From assembly GCF_000372485.1 (NCBI RefSeq), contig NZ_AQVA01000004.1, forward strand, positions 1 through 45,417: a stretch of DNA of 45,417 bases, in the 5' to 3' direction. The first letter of the stretch is position 1; each line of letters begins with the position of its first letter. Under the pieces are notes generated by a model that was not told the origin of the DNA, made no database searches, and saw only the letters and a list, made by a program, of their open reading frames with translations. Positions 24,563-33,328 of the stretch are shown one piece after another. The position numbers were made by a program, and so were the translations under genes. The DNA is from Oenococcus oeni DSM 20252 = AWRIB129 (GTDB taxonomy: Bacteria; Bacillota; Bacilli; Lactobacillales; Lactobacillaceae).

Positions 24563-25792
24563 ATGAAAAACAAATTATTTATAGCTACTTTAATATCATA
24601 CCTTGGTATATACATCACAATGCCTGTTCTTTCTGCGATTTCTACTAAAGCCCATATGCTGCCTGGCCAGATTGGAGTGATGATATCCTTAGGTGCAATC
24701 GCTATGCTTGTATTTGCGCCAGTTTGGGGAAAGCTTAGCGATAAATTAGGCAGAAAAACTGTTATAGTTGCTGGGCTAATGGGAATGGGGGTCATGTTTA
24801 TTCTTTATACGGCCCTTTTTAGATTGTCAATTTCACAAAGCAAAACAATTACGATTTTAGTAATCTTGCTTATGGCAGTGAGATTTTTATTAGGCATTTT
24901 TATGACAACGGCACCTACCGCAGCTAATGCCTATATGGCGGATATTTCTTATCCAGAAAATCGAGCCAAAGATATGTCATCTTTAGGTCTGGCAACCGGT
25001 CTAGCAATGGTGCTTGGACCAATAATTGGTGGAATTTTATCTTCGATTGGAACTTTATATCTTCCATTTTATATTTCTATAATTATGCTCATTTTGTTTG
25101 GATTTATTTTCATTACTATTCTTCCAAAAAAAGATCAAGAAAAAAACAATTCCAAAGAAATTGATAATATCAAAGCAGCTCTTGAAGATAAGAAAAGTTT
25201 TTTTACTTTCAAACTATTTGGGTGGTTAATAGCAGGATGTTCCATTATGTTTGCTGTAGTGGGGTTACAAATTTTAACGTCCTTATATTTGCATAACGAT
25301 CTCGCTCAAACAGTAACGCAAAGCGCAAAAACAGCTTCATTGCTCTTTGTAATTCTAGGTATCTCTCTAATGATTTCTCAATTTCTTCAAATCAAATTAT
25401 TAAAGTGGACAGCTCAAAAAATGATGTTGTTTGCTATTCCGCTGATTATAATTGGCTTATTGTTGATTGCTGCCGCAGATAATTTAGTTTTAATTATATT
25501 AAGCTACATTATCATCGGAGCAGGATCGGGTCTGAGAATGAGTTCTTTGTCAGCTGGAGCATCGTTATCGGTTTCTCAACAAAATCAAGGGGCCGCAGCT
25601 GGAGCCGTAGCAATGACGCAAGGTATTGCTGGAATAGTTTCTCCACTTTTTGGTTCTTTTATCTATGAAATAAACATAAAGTTCCCTTTTATTTTCTTTT
25701 CAATTTTTGCCGTGCTTACTTATATCCTTTTTGTTTTTTCAAATAAAGAAAATAATTATCTAAAAAATAAAGATCAAGGTGTTTATAGATGA
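24563..25792 (+). CDS. MFS transporter (DHA1 / TetA-like)
   Basis: This is a 409-residue, 12-helix exporter. ATG 24563 is taken as start; AAAGGA lies 12 bases upstream and helix 1 begins at once (KNKLFIATLISYLGIYITMP). The loop 2-3 signature GKLSDKLGRKTVIVAGLMGM and the motif-C-like GLATGLAMVLGPIIGGIL identify a drug:H+ antiporter. Its stop overlaps the start of the FAD oxidase gene (ATGA at 25789-25792), so the two were translationally coupled. It is the only intact gene of this cluster. Confidence 0.88.
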   Translation: MKNKLFIATLISYLGIYITMPVLSAISTKAHMLPGQIGVMISLGAIAMLVFAPVWGKLSDKLGRKTVIVAGLMGMGVMFILYTALFRLSISQSKTITILVILLMAVRFLLGIFMTTAPTAANAYMADISYPENRAKDMSSLGLATGLAMVLGPIIGGILSSIGTLYLPFYISIIMLILFGFIFITILPKKDQEKNNSKEIDNIKAALEDKKSFFTFKLFGWLIAGCSIMFAVVGLQILTSLYLHNDLAQTVTQSAKTASLLFVILGISLMISQFLQIKLLKWTAQKMMLFAIPLIIIGLLLIAAADNLVLIILSYIIIGAGSGLRMSSLSAGASLSVSQQNQGAAAGAVAMTQGIAGIVSPLFGSFIYEINIKFPFIFFSIFAVLTYILFVFSNKENNYLKNKDQGVYR

Positions 25793-27154
25793 AAAGAATT
25801 GCTATTAAAAATTGGCCAAAATTGCCAAATGATCTGATTCCTATCGCGATTGATCGTAATTCTGTTGATTATGTTCAGGCAAGCAGCAATTGTTTTATAA
25901 CCGGTAAACCAAAATTAATTTTAATGGCTAGGACAGAGAACGAAGCAGCGGCCAGTATTAAATATGCTAGTAGGGTTAGAAAAGAAACAGGAATCGATGT
26001 ACCTTTTTCTTTTCGTAGTGGCGGTCATGGAATATCAATGGCTTCTGTTAATAACGATGGTATTATTTTAGATATTTCCAAACTTAAAAAGGTTGAGATA
26101 GTTGATATTAATAAAGGACTAGTTAAAGTTCAAGCCGGAGCAGTGTGGGGAGATGTCGCTGAGTTCTTAAATCGATTTCACTTAGTAATTTCTAGTGGTG
26201 ATTTTGGCGATACTGGGGTTGGTGGACTATCAACTTCTGGTGGAATTGGTCTATTAGTTCGTTCGTTCGGTCTAACAATTGATCATATTTTGGCTGCTAA
26301 GGTTATAACTGCAGACGGCGAAATTAGATCTGTCGATAAGGATAATGAACCAGATTTATTTTGGGCTATAAGAGGAGGCAGTTCTCAAATTGGTTTAGTC
26401 ACGGAATTATTATTTCAAGCTGATAAAATTGAACCCGAGAATCAGTATCAATGCCCTATAACTGTTCAGAATATTGATTTTATAATAGACGATTTAGAAA
26501 GCTTTGTTCATAAATGGGGAAAATGGATTGATGAAGCACCATTAAAAATAACTAGCAATTTGATGTTCACTTCCTTTGATAATAATCAAATTTTGGTTAA
26601 AATGAACAATTTTTGGGTTGGAATGCCAAATCAAATTGCAAATGATGCTTTCAAAAAAGCATCAAAGCTAGCTATTGTTAAAAAATATGATCAAAAAGTA
26701 GTTGATTACGGGAAAGCTTGTTAAAGCTCCACATAATCCTCATAAGGGACAACAGCCAGTATATGTAAAGAATGTCTTATTAAATAATTTCATACCACAT
26801 TTAGGAACAAAAATTTCCGATATAGTTCATAACCAGAAGACAATCGGGGTCGAATTACGATCAATTGGTGGATATTTAAATACTGTAGATGCAAATCAAA
26901 CAGCTTGGGCAGACAGAAGTGCAGTTATTTTTATTGCTTTCTGGTCTAAGTCTAAGAATAATAAAAACATCAATAGAATTTTTGATTCGTTACAAAAAGT
27001 TGATGTAGGTGTTTATGGCGCTTACTCTAGCGACTTATCCATGAAAGAAAGTTATCGTATATGGCCAAGTGAAACCGCCCAAAAGCTGAAAAATATAATG
27101 AGCATTTACGATCACAAACATCTTTTTAATCAGGGACATTATTTATACGATTAA
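25789..27154 (+). pseudogene. FAD-linked oxidase (berberine-bridge type), frameshifted
   Basis: The N-terminal 311 codons carry the PCMH FAD domain: RSGGH (His80, the residue that binds FAD covalently), DISKLKKVEI, VQAGAVWGDVAEFL, DTGVGGLSTSGGIG and FWAIRGGSSQIGLVTEL. Bicovalent family members have a Cys near residue 139; here the text is SGDFGDTG, so only single attachment is possible. Frame is lost near 26713 (GGGAAAGCTTG) and recovers as KLVKAPHNPHKGQQPVYVKN, reaching the BBE end YDHKHLFNQGHYLYD at 27154. The complete enzyme would have about 454 residues and oxidise an alcohol or sugar with O2. Coupled to the MFS gene before it. Confidence 0.85.
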
Positions 27155-27205
27155 TGAATAAAAAACTAATTATTCCAAAAAAATACTTAAAAAGGGAATC
27201 AAAAT

Positions 27206-27960
27206 TTGAAAATAGCAGCCTTATATGATATTCATGGGAATTATCTTGCCTAAAAAAAGTTTCGGATGAACTTAATAATATGCAACCTGATTTGTTAGTT
27301 TTTGGTGGTGATTTAATTAGTGGCCCAATACCACTGGAAACTCTGGATTTAATTTACGATCTAAAAAGCAAATATAGGACCGCTAGTGTCTTAGGGAATA
27401 ATGATCAAGATATTATCGATTCTTATGAAAATAAAAAACTTTCTTTATCAAATAAAGCTCAGGAACAGATTAAATGGGTTACTAGATTATTAAATGAAAA
27501 ACAAATTTTAGATCTAAAAGATATGCCAATTAACATCAATGTTGGTAAGTATTTTTTCTGTCACGCAATTGCAGATGACAATAGAACTATCTTTACGCAA
27601 AAAACAAGGATCTCTAACATCAAACAATTATTTCTAGAAGTCATTTCTCCCTTTATTATTTGTGGCCATACTCATTTACAATTTAAGTTAAAAATTGGTT
27701 CTCAACAAATAATCAATGCTGGTAGTGTTGGAATGCCGTTTTCTGATAAAAAAGGAGCCCAATGGCTTTGGATAGAAAACAATAATTTTCAGTTTAGAAG
27801 AACTCTTTTCGATGAGGATATTGCTATTAAAAATATGAAAAATAGTGATTTTCCATTTGTGAATCAATTTATTGAAGAATATGTTAAAAATACTGTCAAA
27901 GTTAGAACTGGATATAAAATACTTAGAAGATTAGAAGAAAACAACAGATTGAGAAAATAA
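27206..27960 (+). pseudogene. Calcineurin-like metallophosphoesterase, frameshifted near its start
   Basis: TTG 27206 (AAAGGG about nine bases upstream) reads KIAALYDIHGNYLA, containing the first metal motif D-x-H-GN. The frame then breaks at 27248-27258, next to an A7 run. One added base continues LKKVSDELNNMQPDLLVFGG (GGD motif), LGNNDQD (GN-D motif) and ICGHTHLQF (GHxH). The total is about 251 residues. All metal-binding motifs survive across the two frames. It follows the oxidase gene by 50 bases and looks like the last gene of the AraC cluster. Confidence 0.8.
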
Positions 27961-28198
27961 GTTTGATAGATATGATATTTATTTATTGCGTTTAATAATT
28001 AATTCAAAACAAATACTGATTCATGGTTATTCCATGGACACCGGTTCAACTGCCAGCATCAAAAAACTAATATTCTCAAAATTATACAAAGCATCTAACT
28101 TTATTGATCGAATGTTTATAATGATATTTTTATGTATTAATTATCTGAAAATACTAAATATTGTTTGATTATTATATTGCCTAAAATATATTTGTTTC

Positions 28199-28227
28199 TT
28201 AATTCGAAAGCTTTTATGTAGTATATT
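28199..28227 (+). promoter_or_regulatory. Weak promoter before the tRNA-like element
   Basis: A TTAATT-like -35, about 17 bases, then TATATT lies roughly 18 bases upstream of 28245. The spacing fits a tRNA promoter, but the -35 is poor. Confidence 0.3.
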
Positions 28228-28244
28228 TTCTAATCGACAATTTC

Positions 28245-28348
28245 GGAGAAGTACTCAAGTCTGGTTTAAGAGGCCTGTTTAATTTATTAGGCAGGTAGGT
28301 CGTTAACTTTTGTTACGATGCGAGGGTTCAAATCCCTTTCCTTCTCCA
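28245..28348 (+). pseudogene. tRNA-Ser-like element, degenerate
   Basis: The acceptor arms GGAGAAG (28245-28251) and CTTCTCC (28341-28347) pair perfectly. The D arm CTC-AAGTCTGGTTTAA-GAG is the tRNA-Ser form, and a long variable arm and a T arm (GAGGG TTCAAAT CCCTT) are present. Two faults argue against function: the anticodon arm CCTG...CAGG encloses 14 bases instead of the normal 7-base loop, with no Ser anticodon in place, and two extra bases (28339-28340) separate T arm and acceptor. Total length is 104, versus about 90 for tRNA-Ser. It may be a relic left by insertion or excision at a tRNA gene, at the edge of the accessory region. Confidence 0.6.
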
Positions 28349-28989
28349 TAAAGTAAAACTAAATTATTTTCTAATAAAGTAATATAATTTCACATGGTAC
28401 TGATACTTTAAGTACTAACTAATTAAATTCTGTCTTTATTCTTCATTCAGTTAAGCGAATAACTGTATGAACGAGAGAACCACTGGGTAATAAAACTGAG
28501 TGGTTTTATTTTTTTATATCAAACAAAATAAAAAGTATACAGAACAAAAAGCAGCAAATTGGAAATGGCAAGATGAACAAAATTGTATTGGACATTATTT
28601 AGGTAAATAGAACTTAAGATGTAATTAACTTAATATGGAAACCCATTTTGACCAATTTATTGTTTTTAATCTGGCTAAAAACTCTTGCAAAATGCTGCAC
28701 CATAAAAATAAAGGGTTGCAGTTGGTGCAGTTTATTTTAAGGGCGATACTAGTGATTTTAATAATGCTTGACATGTATTTGAATGCTAGTAAATACTAGC
28801 CTGTTAGACGCTTTTATTATGGCTAATCGTTCAATATATTTATTTAAATAAACTTAATTAAGCGCCTCTGCAAAACCGACAGGAATGTTTTATTAGTCTT
28901 TAATTGATGTGTATTCTGTTTCATAAATTTACAAAATTTTTATTATTCTCTATCATTTTATTTCTTAGTAATATATAAAAAAGAAAAAA
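28349..28989. other. Spacer with hairpins and an orphan palindrome
   Basis: No ORF is supported. There are three structures. A terminator: AACCACT (28478-28484)/AGTGGTT (28499-28505) followed by T's. A CTGCACCA (28695-28702)/TGGTGCAG (28723-28730) hairpin followed by TTTATTTT. And TTGACA (28768-28773) followed by the perfect palindrome GCTAGTAAATACTAGC (28785-28800), which looks like an operated promoter without a gene. Confidence 0.5.
28478..28512 (+). terminator. Rho-independent terminator
   Basis: Seven-base arms AACCACT and AGTGGTT with a 14-base loop, followed by TTATTTTTTT. It probably ended the transcript of the tRNA-like element. Confidence 0.65.
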
Positions 28990-29014
28990 GCGCTCAACCA
29001 TGCGGTTAAAGCGC
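28990..29014 (-). terminator. Terminator of tRNA-Lys
   Basis: GCGC-tc-AACC (28990-28999) pairs with GGTT-aaa-GCGC (29004-29014) around a 4-base loop. On the minus strand it is followed by CTTTTTTCTTTTTT. It lies 18 bases after the tRNA-Lys 3' end. Confidence 0.8.
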
Positions 29015-29032
29015 CTTGTCAACATATAGCTA

Positions 29033-29105
29033 TGGATGCTCAGGGGATCGAACCCTGGACCCACGGATTAAGAGTCCGTTGCTCTGCCAGCTGAGCTAAG
29101 CATCC
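29033..29105 (-). tRNA. tRNA-Lys (anticodon CTT)
   Basis: A 73-base cloverleaf on the minus strand. Acceptor GGATGCT/AGCATCC with discriminator A; D arm GCTCAGCTGGCAGAGC; anticodon arm with loop CTCTTAA (anticodon CTT); T arm CAGGG TTCGATC CCCTG. CCA is not encoded. Promoter on the minus strand: TTGCTC (revcomp 29142-29147), 18 bases, TAGAAT (revcomp 29118-29123). A terminator follows. Confidence 0.95.
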
Positions 29106-29182
29106 AAACAAGTTCATATTCTATCACGATTCTTCACGTATGAGCAAGATCGCTTATCACTTTCGTTAATTATTTTTATAGC

Positions 29183-29191
29183 TGTTATAAT
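29183..29191 (+). promoter_or_regulatory. Extended -10 promoter of walR, seven bases before the start codon
   Basis: TG-T-TATAAT (29183-29191) is a consensus extended -10. Only seven bases separate it from ATG 29199, so transcription should begin at or next to the A of the start codon. No ribosome site is present. Confidence 0.7.
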
Positions 29192-29198
29192 ATTATAT

Positions 29199-29912
29199 AT
29201 GAGCAAAATTCTTGTTGTCGACGATGAGAAGCCAATTTCAGACGTTATCAAATTTAATTTACAAAAAGAAGGTTACGATGTCGTGACAGCTTTTGACGGG
29301 CGGGAAGCTTTGGAAGTTTTTGCTTCCGAGAATCCAGACCTTGTTTTGCTGGACCAAATGCTTCCGGAAATCGAGGGAACTGAGGTTCTTCGTCAAATTC
29401 GTTCCAACTCTTCGACGCCGGTAATTATTGTAACGGCAAAAGACAGTGAGATCGATAAAGTTGTCGGCCTTGAAATGGGCGCTGATGATTATGTGACCAA
29501 ACCTTTTTCAAATCGTGAATTAGTTGCTCGTGTTAAGGCTAATTTACGTCGCCAGGATGCGACTCTGCCTGGTGTTGACGCATCTGGCGATCATTCGCAA
29601 AAGGAGATTAAAGTTGCCGATTTGATCATTCGACCGGATGCCTATACGGTTACTAAAAACGGAATTGATCTCGATTTAACTCATCGTGAGTTTGACCTTC
29701 TTCATTATCTGGCCCGCCGTCCCGGACAAGTGCTGACTCGTGAGGCCCTCTTGACCGAGGTATGGGGCTTTGATTACTTTGGCGATGTTCGGACGGTCGA
29801 TGTGACTGTTCGCCGTTTGCGCGAAAAAGTTGAGGACTCGCCCAGCCGTCCTGAAATTTTAATGACTAAACGCGGTGTTGGTTATTTCATTAAACCAGAT
29901 AGTGTTCATTAA
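29199..29912 (+). CDS. walR: Response regulator WalR (YycF)
   Basis: This 237-residue OmpR/PhoB-type regulator is the partner of WalK in the essential cell-wall homeostasis pathway of low-GC Gram-positives. The receiver domain has Asp8-Asp9, phospho-acceptor Asp52 (LLDQMLPE) and the YVTKPF Lys. The C-terminal winged helix ends with [20 protein letters not shown] and [21 protein letters not shown] is the canonical start, yet there is no Shine-Dalgarno, and the -10 element ends seven bases before the ATG, indicating a leaderless mRNA. walK follows after 21 bases. Confidence 0.95.
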   Translation: MSKILVVDDEKPISDVIKFNLQKEGYDVVTAFDGREALEVFASENPDLVLLDQMLPEIEGTEVLRQIRSNSSTPVIIVTAKDSEIDKVVGLEMGADDYVTKPFSNRELVARVKANLRRQDATLPGVDASGDHSQKEIKVADLIIRPDAYTVTKNGIDLDLTHREFDLLHYLARRPGQVLTREALLTEVWGFDYFGDVRTVDVTVRRLREKVEDSPSRPEILMTKRGVGYFIKPDSVH

Positions 29913-29933
29913 TAAGAAATAAAACCACGAATA

Positions 29934-31835
29934 ATGAATAACCTCTCCAATTTTATTTCCAGATTTTTTCGATCAGTGCATTTCAAAATTGCGCTGATTT
30001 TTACAGTGATCACTTTAATTACGCTTGGTTTGGTCGGAGCTTTTTTTGTTAACCAATATTCTTCTCAATTAATCCAATCTTTTGATGATCGTGTAACGGT
30101 CCCAAGCACAATTAAAAGTCAGCTGATCTCGGATTTGCAAAATTCAAATAAAAAAGCAGCCAATCAGGATATTAATCAGGCTCTTTCCACTTTGGGCGGT
30201 TCCACTGACCAAGATTATGTTTATGTCGTTGACAAAAGCGGTGTTATTCGTGGAAGCCTGACAGTTGAAATGAAACAGTTGGTTGGCCAGCAGATCGATT
30301 CTTCGATTAGCGGCAAGAAGGTTCAGAGCAATATTTATCATGCTCTTTCAAGCAGCAAAGATTACGTTCGTCGTTTTAGGAGCGAGTCATTGGGGCGTCG
30401 CTACGAAACCTTGACTATTCCGCTTGAATCCAAACCGGGCGATCGCAGTTCGACGGTCGGTGTTTTTGTCTACACGGCCAGCATGGAATCAATTTATGAA
30501 TCAATTGCCAATATTACCAATATGTTTGTCGGCGCTTTATTTATACCCTTGCTAATGGCTATCATGATTGGTTTTTTGATGGTCCACTTGCTGACACGAC
30601 CAATTACTGAATTGGCTGAGCAAACCGAACAAATTACAAAGGGAAATTACTCGATTAAAAATTCGATTAAGTCAAAAGACGAAATTGGTATTTTAGCGAC
30701 ACAAATAAACGATCTGTCCGATACGATTGCTTCGGAAACGGCAACCTCCAACATGGAAAGCGATCGATTAAATTCCCTGCTTTCTAATATGACTGATGGG
30801 GTTTTAGCTATCACGCGCGATGGAACAATTACGGTTATCAATCAGGCTGCCTTGGATCTTTTGCATATTCCGCGTACCGATAAAGCGGTTGGAAAGAACA
30901 TCTCGGATTTACTAAAGTTGGTCGATAAAAAAATTACCTTGCGGAAACTTTTTCAATCGATCCGTGGTTTTGTCGTTGAACCCGATGGACCCGATGGAGT
31001 TACTCTGAATGTTGTTGCCAGTTTGGTTCGTCGCCAATCAGGATTCATCTCTGGAGCCGTTGTTGTTTTGCGCGATGTCACCCGCCAATTAAAACTAGAG
31101 AATGATCAGAAGAATTTCGTTTCCAATGTCAGTCACGAATTAAGAACTCCGTTGACTTCTGTTAACTCCTATATTGAAACTTTGCAAGAAGGAGCCTTGA
31201 CGCAAAAAAAAATTGCCCGTGAATTTTTAGGTGTTGCTCATGACGAGACACAGAGAATGATTCATATGATTAACGATCTGCTTGAGTTGTCACGAATGGA
31301 TCAAGGCAGAACAAAAATGGACACGGAAGCTGTCAATTTTACCAAGTTTATAAATTATGTTCTTGATCGTTTCGATGTCATGTTCAAACAAGGGCATTCA
31401 ATGCATTCTGATAATCATTACAAAATTATCAGGAATTACGACCAGAAGAAATCCTGTTATGTTGAAATCGATTCCGATAAATTTATGCAGGTTGTCGATA
31501 ATGTTATTAATAACGCAATCAATTATTCTCCTGATGGGGGTAATATTGAGATCGGGATCAATGAGACCGATGATTCGATAATTTTAAGCATTAAAGATCA
31601 TGGATTAGGGATTCCGAAAAAGGATTTGGAGAATGTGTTTACTCGTTTTTATCGTGTCGATAAGTCGCGGGCTAGAAAACAGGGTGGAACCGGCCTTGGG
31701 TTGGCGATTTCAAAAGAAGTTGTGGAAGCTTTGCATGGGAAGATTCGTGTAGAATCAACAGTAAATGTCGGTACAACTTTCTTCATCAGTTTGCCGAAGG
31801 TTGATACGAGTTCTTCGAGATTTGATTTTAGCTAG
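29934..31835 (+). CDS. walK: Sensor histidine kinase WalK (YycG)
   Basis: This 633-residue membrane kinase phosphorylates WalR. Order: TM1 (about 18-39), extracellular sensor domain (40-196), TM2 (197-219), HAMP (218-270), PAS (about 275-385), HisKA with the phospho-His401 in VSNVSHELRTPLTSV, and the ATPase domain with N box (VIDNVINNAINYS), GLGIPKKDLENVFTRFYRVD and GTGLGLAI. It is the full family architecture and length. The usual accessory genes yycH/yycI and the yycJ gene are absent; htrA follows directly. It has a weak ribosome site. Confidence 0.95.
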   Translation: MNNLSNFISRFFRSVHFKIALIFTVITLITLGLVGAFFVNQYSSQLIQSFDDRVTVPSTIKSQLISDLQNSNKKAANQDINQALSTLGGSTDQDYVYVVDKSGVIRGSLTVEMKQLVGQQIDSSISGKKVQSNIYHALSSSKDYVRRFRSESLGRRYETLTIPLESKPGDRSSTVGVFVYTASMESIYESIANITNMFVGALFIPLLMAIMIGFLMVHLLTRPITELAEQTEQITKGNYSIKNSIKSKDEIGILATQINDLSDTIASETATSNMESDRLNSLLSNMTDGVLAITRDGTITVINQAALDLLHIPRTDKAVGKNISDLLKLVDKKITLRKLFQSIRGFVVEPDGPDGVTLNVVASLVRRQSGFISGAVVVLRDVTRQLKLENDQKNFVSNVSHELRTPLTSVNSYIETLQEGALTQKKIAREFLGVAHDETQRMIHMINDLLELSRMDQGRTKMDTEAVNFTKFINYVLDRFDVMFKQGHSMHSDNHYKIIRNYDQKKSCYVEIDSDKFMQVVDNVINNAINYSPDGGNIEIGINETDDSIILSIKDHGLGIPKKDLENVFTRFYRVDKSRARKQGGTGLGLAISKEVVEALHGKIRVESTVNVGTTFFISLPKVDTSSSRFDFS

Positions 31836-31899
31836 AATTTTCCTTTTGATTAATTTTACTTTAATCTTATCTTGATAATATTTACGGAGGTATTTTGCA

Positions 31900-33177
31900 G
31901 TGACTGAAGAACAAGACCAAGGAAAAACGCAAAAAGATATCCAAGGCAAAAAGCCGAAAAAAAATCGTCCCATTGGTCGGATTATTGCAACTGCTCTTTT
32001 GGCTGGTCTTCTCGGTGGCGGTGTCGCTGTTGGAGCAGGCTATATTTATACGCAAACGACTGATTTTATTGGAAAATCGACCGGTGCCTTAAGCGATGGT
32101 AAGACAACTATTAAGGCCCCGACAATATCCGGAAAATCGAATGCTACTAAGGTTTATAACAATCTAAAGGGAGCAGTTGTTTCCGTTATAAATCAACAGG
32201 CGACCAGCAGTAGCTCGACAATTTACGGCGATAGTTCTAAAAAATCTTCCTCGAGCACCAGCTCCTCTTCGACGCTCCAGACAGCCTCCGAAGGGTCCGG
32301 CGTTATTTATAAAGATGCTGACGGGTATGCTTACATCGTCACTAATTATCATGTAATTTCCGGAGCCAAGAGAATTCAGGTTGTTCTTTATGACGGTACA
32401 AAGGTAGTCGCTAAAAAAGTCGGTTCCGATGCGATGACAGACTTGGCTGTTTTAAGAATATCGGGCAGTGATGTTAAAACGGTCGCGCAATTCGGAAACT
32501 CTAATCAAATTAAAACCGGCCAAACTGTTTTGGCGATTGGCTCGCCGCTCGGAACTGATTACGCCTCTTCTGTTACCGAGGGGATTATTTCAGCTTCCAA
32601 ACGTCTCGTTTCCAATACATCGGAAAGCGGAAAAACAAATTATGGCGATTCGATTGCTATTCAGACGGATGCTGCAATTAATCCAGGGAATTCCGGCGGT
32701 CCACTTGTTAACACTTCCGGCCAGGTTATCGGCATTAATTCCCAAAAATTGACCGAAACCGATGAAGGCGAGTCCGTCGAGGGAATGGGTTTTGCAATTC
32801 CTTCAAATACAGTCGTTTCAATTATTAACAAATTGATTAAATACGGAAAAGTTGTTCGCCCGGCTTTAGGAGTCGAAGTCGTCGATCTCAGCGAAGTATC
32901 GAGCGATGTTGTTAAAAAGACACTTAAATTGCCAAGCAAGGTTAAGACTGGAATCGTTATTGCCGGCTTTTCAAGTGATAAATCACCAGCCAAGAAGGCC
33001 GGTATCAAGAAATACGATGTCATTGTTGCCGTAAACGGCGAGAAAGTTTCCAATCTGGCTGATATGCGCGATATTATTTATAAGCTCAAAGTCGGTGATA
33101 CAGTTAAAATTACTTATTATCGAGCTTCGACTGAAAAAACAGTCAAGGTTAAGATGACTGAAACTTTGAAACAATAA
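31900..33177 (+). CDS. htrA: HtrA/DegP-type serine protease
   Basis: This 425-residue membrane-anchored surface quality-control protease starts at GTG 31900, with GGAGG nine bases upstream. A basic N-terminus (KKPKKNRPIGR) precedes one membrane anchor (about 28-50) and a Ser/Thr-rich linker (102-126). The trypsin-like domain carries the triad His151 (VTNYHVIS), Asp181 (MTDLAVL) and Ser265 (NPGNSGGPLV). A PDZ domain occupies about 320-415. It lies 64 bases after walK; linkage of walRK and htrA is common in Firmicutes and ties it to the same envelope-stress regulon. Confidence 0.95.
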   Translation: MTEEQDQGKTQKDIQGKKPKKNRPIGRIIATALLAGLLGGGVAVGAGYIYTQTTDFIGKSTGALSDGKTTIKAPTISGKSNATKVYNNLKGAVVSVINQQATSSSSTIYGDSSKKSSSSTSSSSTLQTASEGSGVIYKDADGYAYIVTNYHVISGAKRIQVVLYDGTKVVAKKVGSDAMTDLAVLRISGSDVKTVAQFGNSNQIKTGQTVLAIGSPLGTDYASSVTEGIISASKRLVSNTSESGKTNYGDSIAIQTDAAINPGNSGGPLVNTSGQVIGINSQKLTETDEGESVEGMGFAIPSNTVVSIINKLIKYGKVVRPALGVEVVDLSEVSSDVVKKTLKLPSKVKTGIVIAGFSSDKSPAKKAGIKKYDVIVAVNGEKVSNLADMRDIIYKLKVGDTVKITYYRASTEKTVKVKMTETLKQ

Positions 33178-33209
33178 CTTTCCACAAATTATTAAAAAAA
33201 TATAAATAT

Positions 33210-33295
33210 TGTGGATAACTTTGGATACGAACACGATTAGAGCCTAGAAATGGGCTTTTTGTATTATCAAAAAAATTTTTTGTTCGTGTGGATAA
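33210..33295. promoter_or_regulatory. Two perfect DnaA boxes and a terminator between htrA and rlmH
   Basis: TGTGGATAA, the complement of the consensus DnaA box TTATCCACA, occurs at 33210-33218 and 33287-33295 in the same orientation. A poorer candidate (CTTTCCACA) lies just after the htrA stop. Between them AGCCT/GGGCT (33241-33257) followed by TTTTT is a short terminator for htrA. The htrA-rlmH-parB neighbourhood is next to oriC in streptococci, but dnaA itself is not in this window. Confidence 0.6.
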
Positions 33296-33315
33296 GTATT
33301 CATCAACCCGAACAG

Positions 33316-33321
33316 TATAAT
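33316..33321 (+). promoter_or_regulatory. -10 element of rlmH, seven bases before the start codon
   Basis: TATAAT at 33316-33321, then seven bases, then ATG 33329. No ribosome site lies between or just upstream, and no clear -35 is seen. Same geometry as walR and the gene at 34549. Confidence 0.6.
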
Positions 33322-33328
33322 TATATAG

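Noticed and set aside
8700-28000. Explaining all frameshifts as sequencing error
   Set aside because: The 16 kb of core genes show no such error, and other losses (5' deletions, nonsense codons) accompany the indels; still, individual homopolymer calls should be verified in reads.
27986-28168. 60-codon plus-strand frame after the phosphoesterase
   Set aside because: TTG start without a ribosome site, no plausible domain, AT-rich chance composition.
28681-28740. T-box or other riboswitch at the CTGCACCA hairpin
   Set aside because: No conserved T-box bulge, no downstream gene on the plus strand; kept only as a hairpin in the spacer entry.
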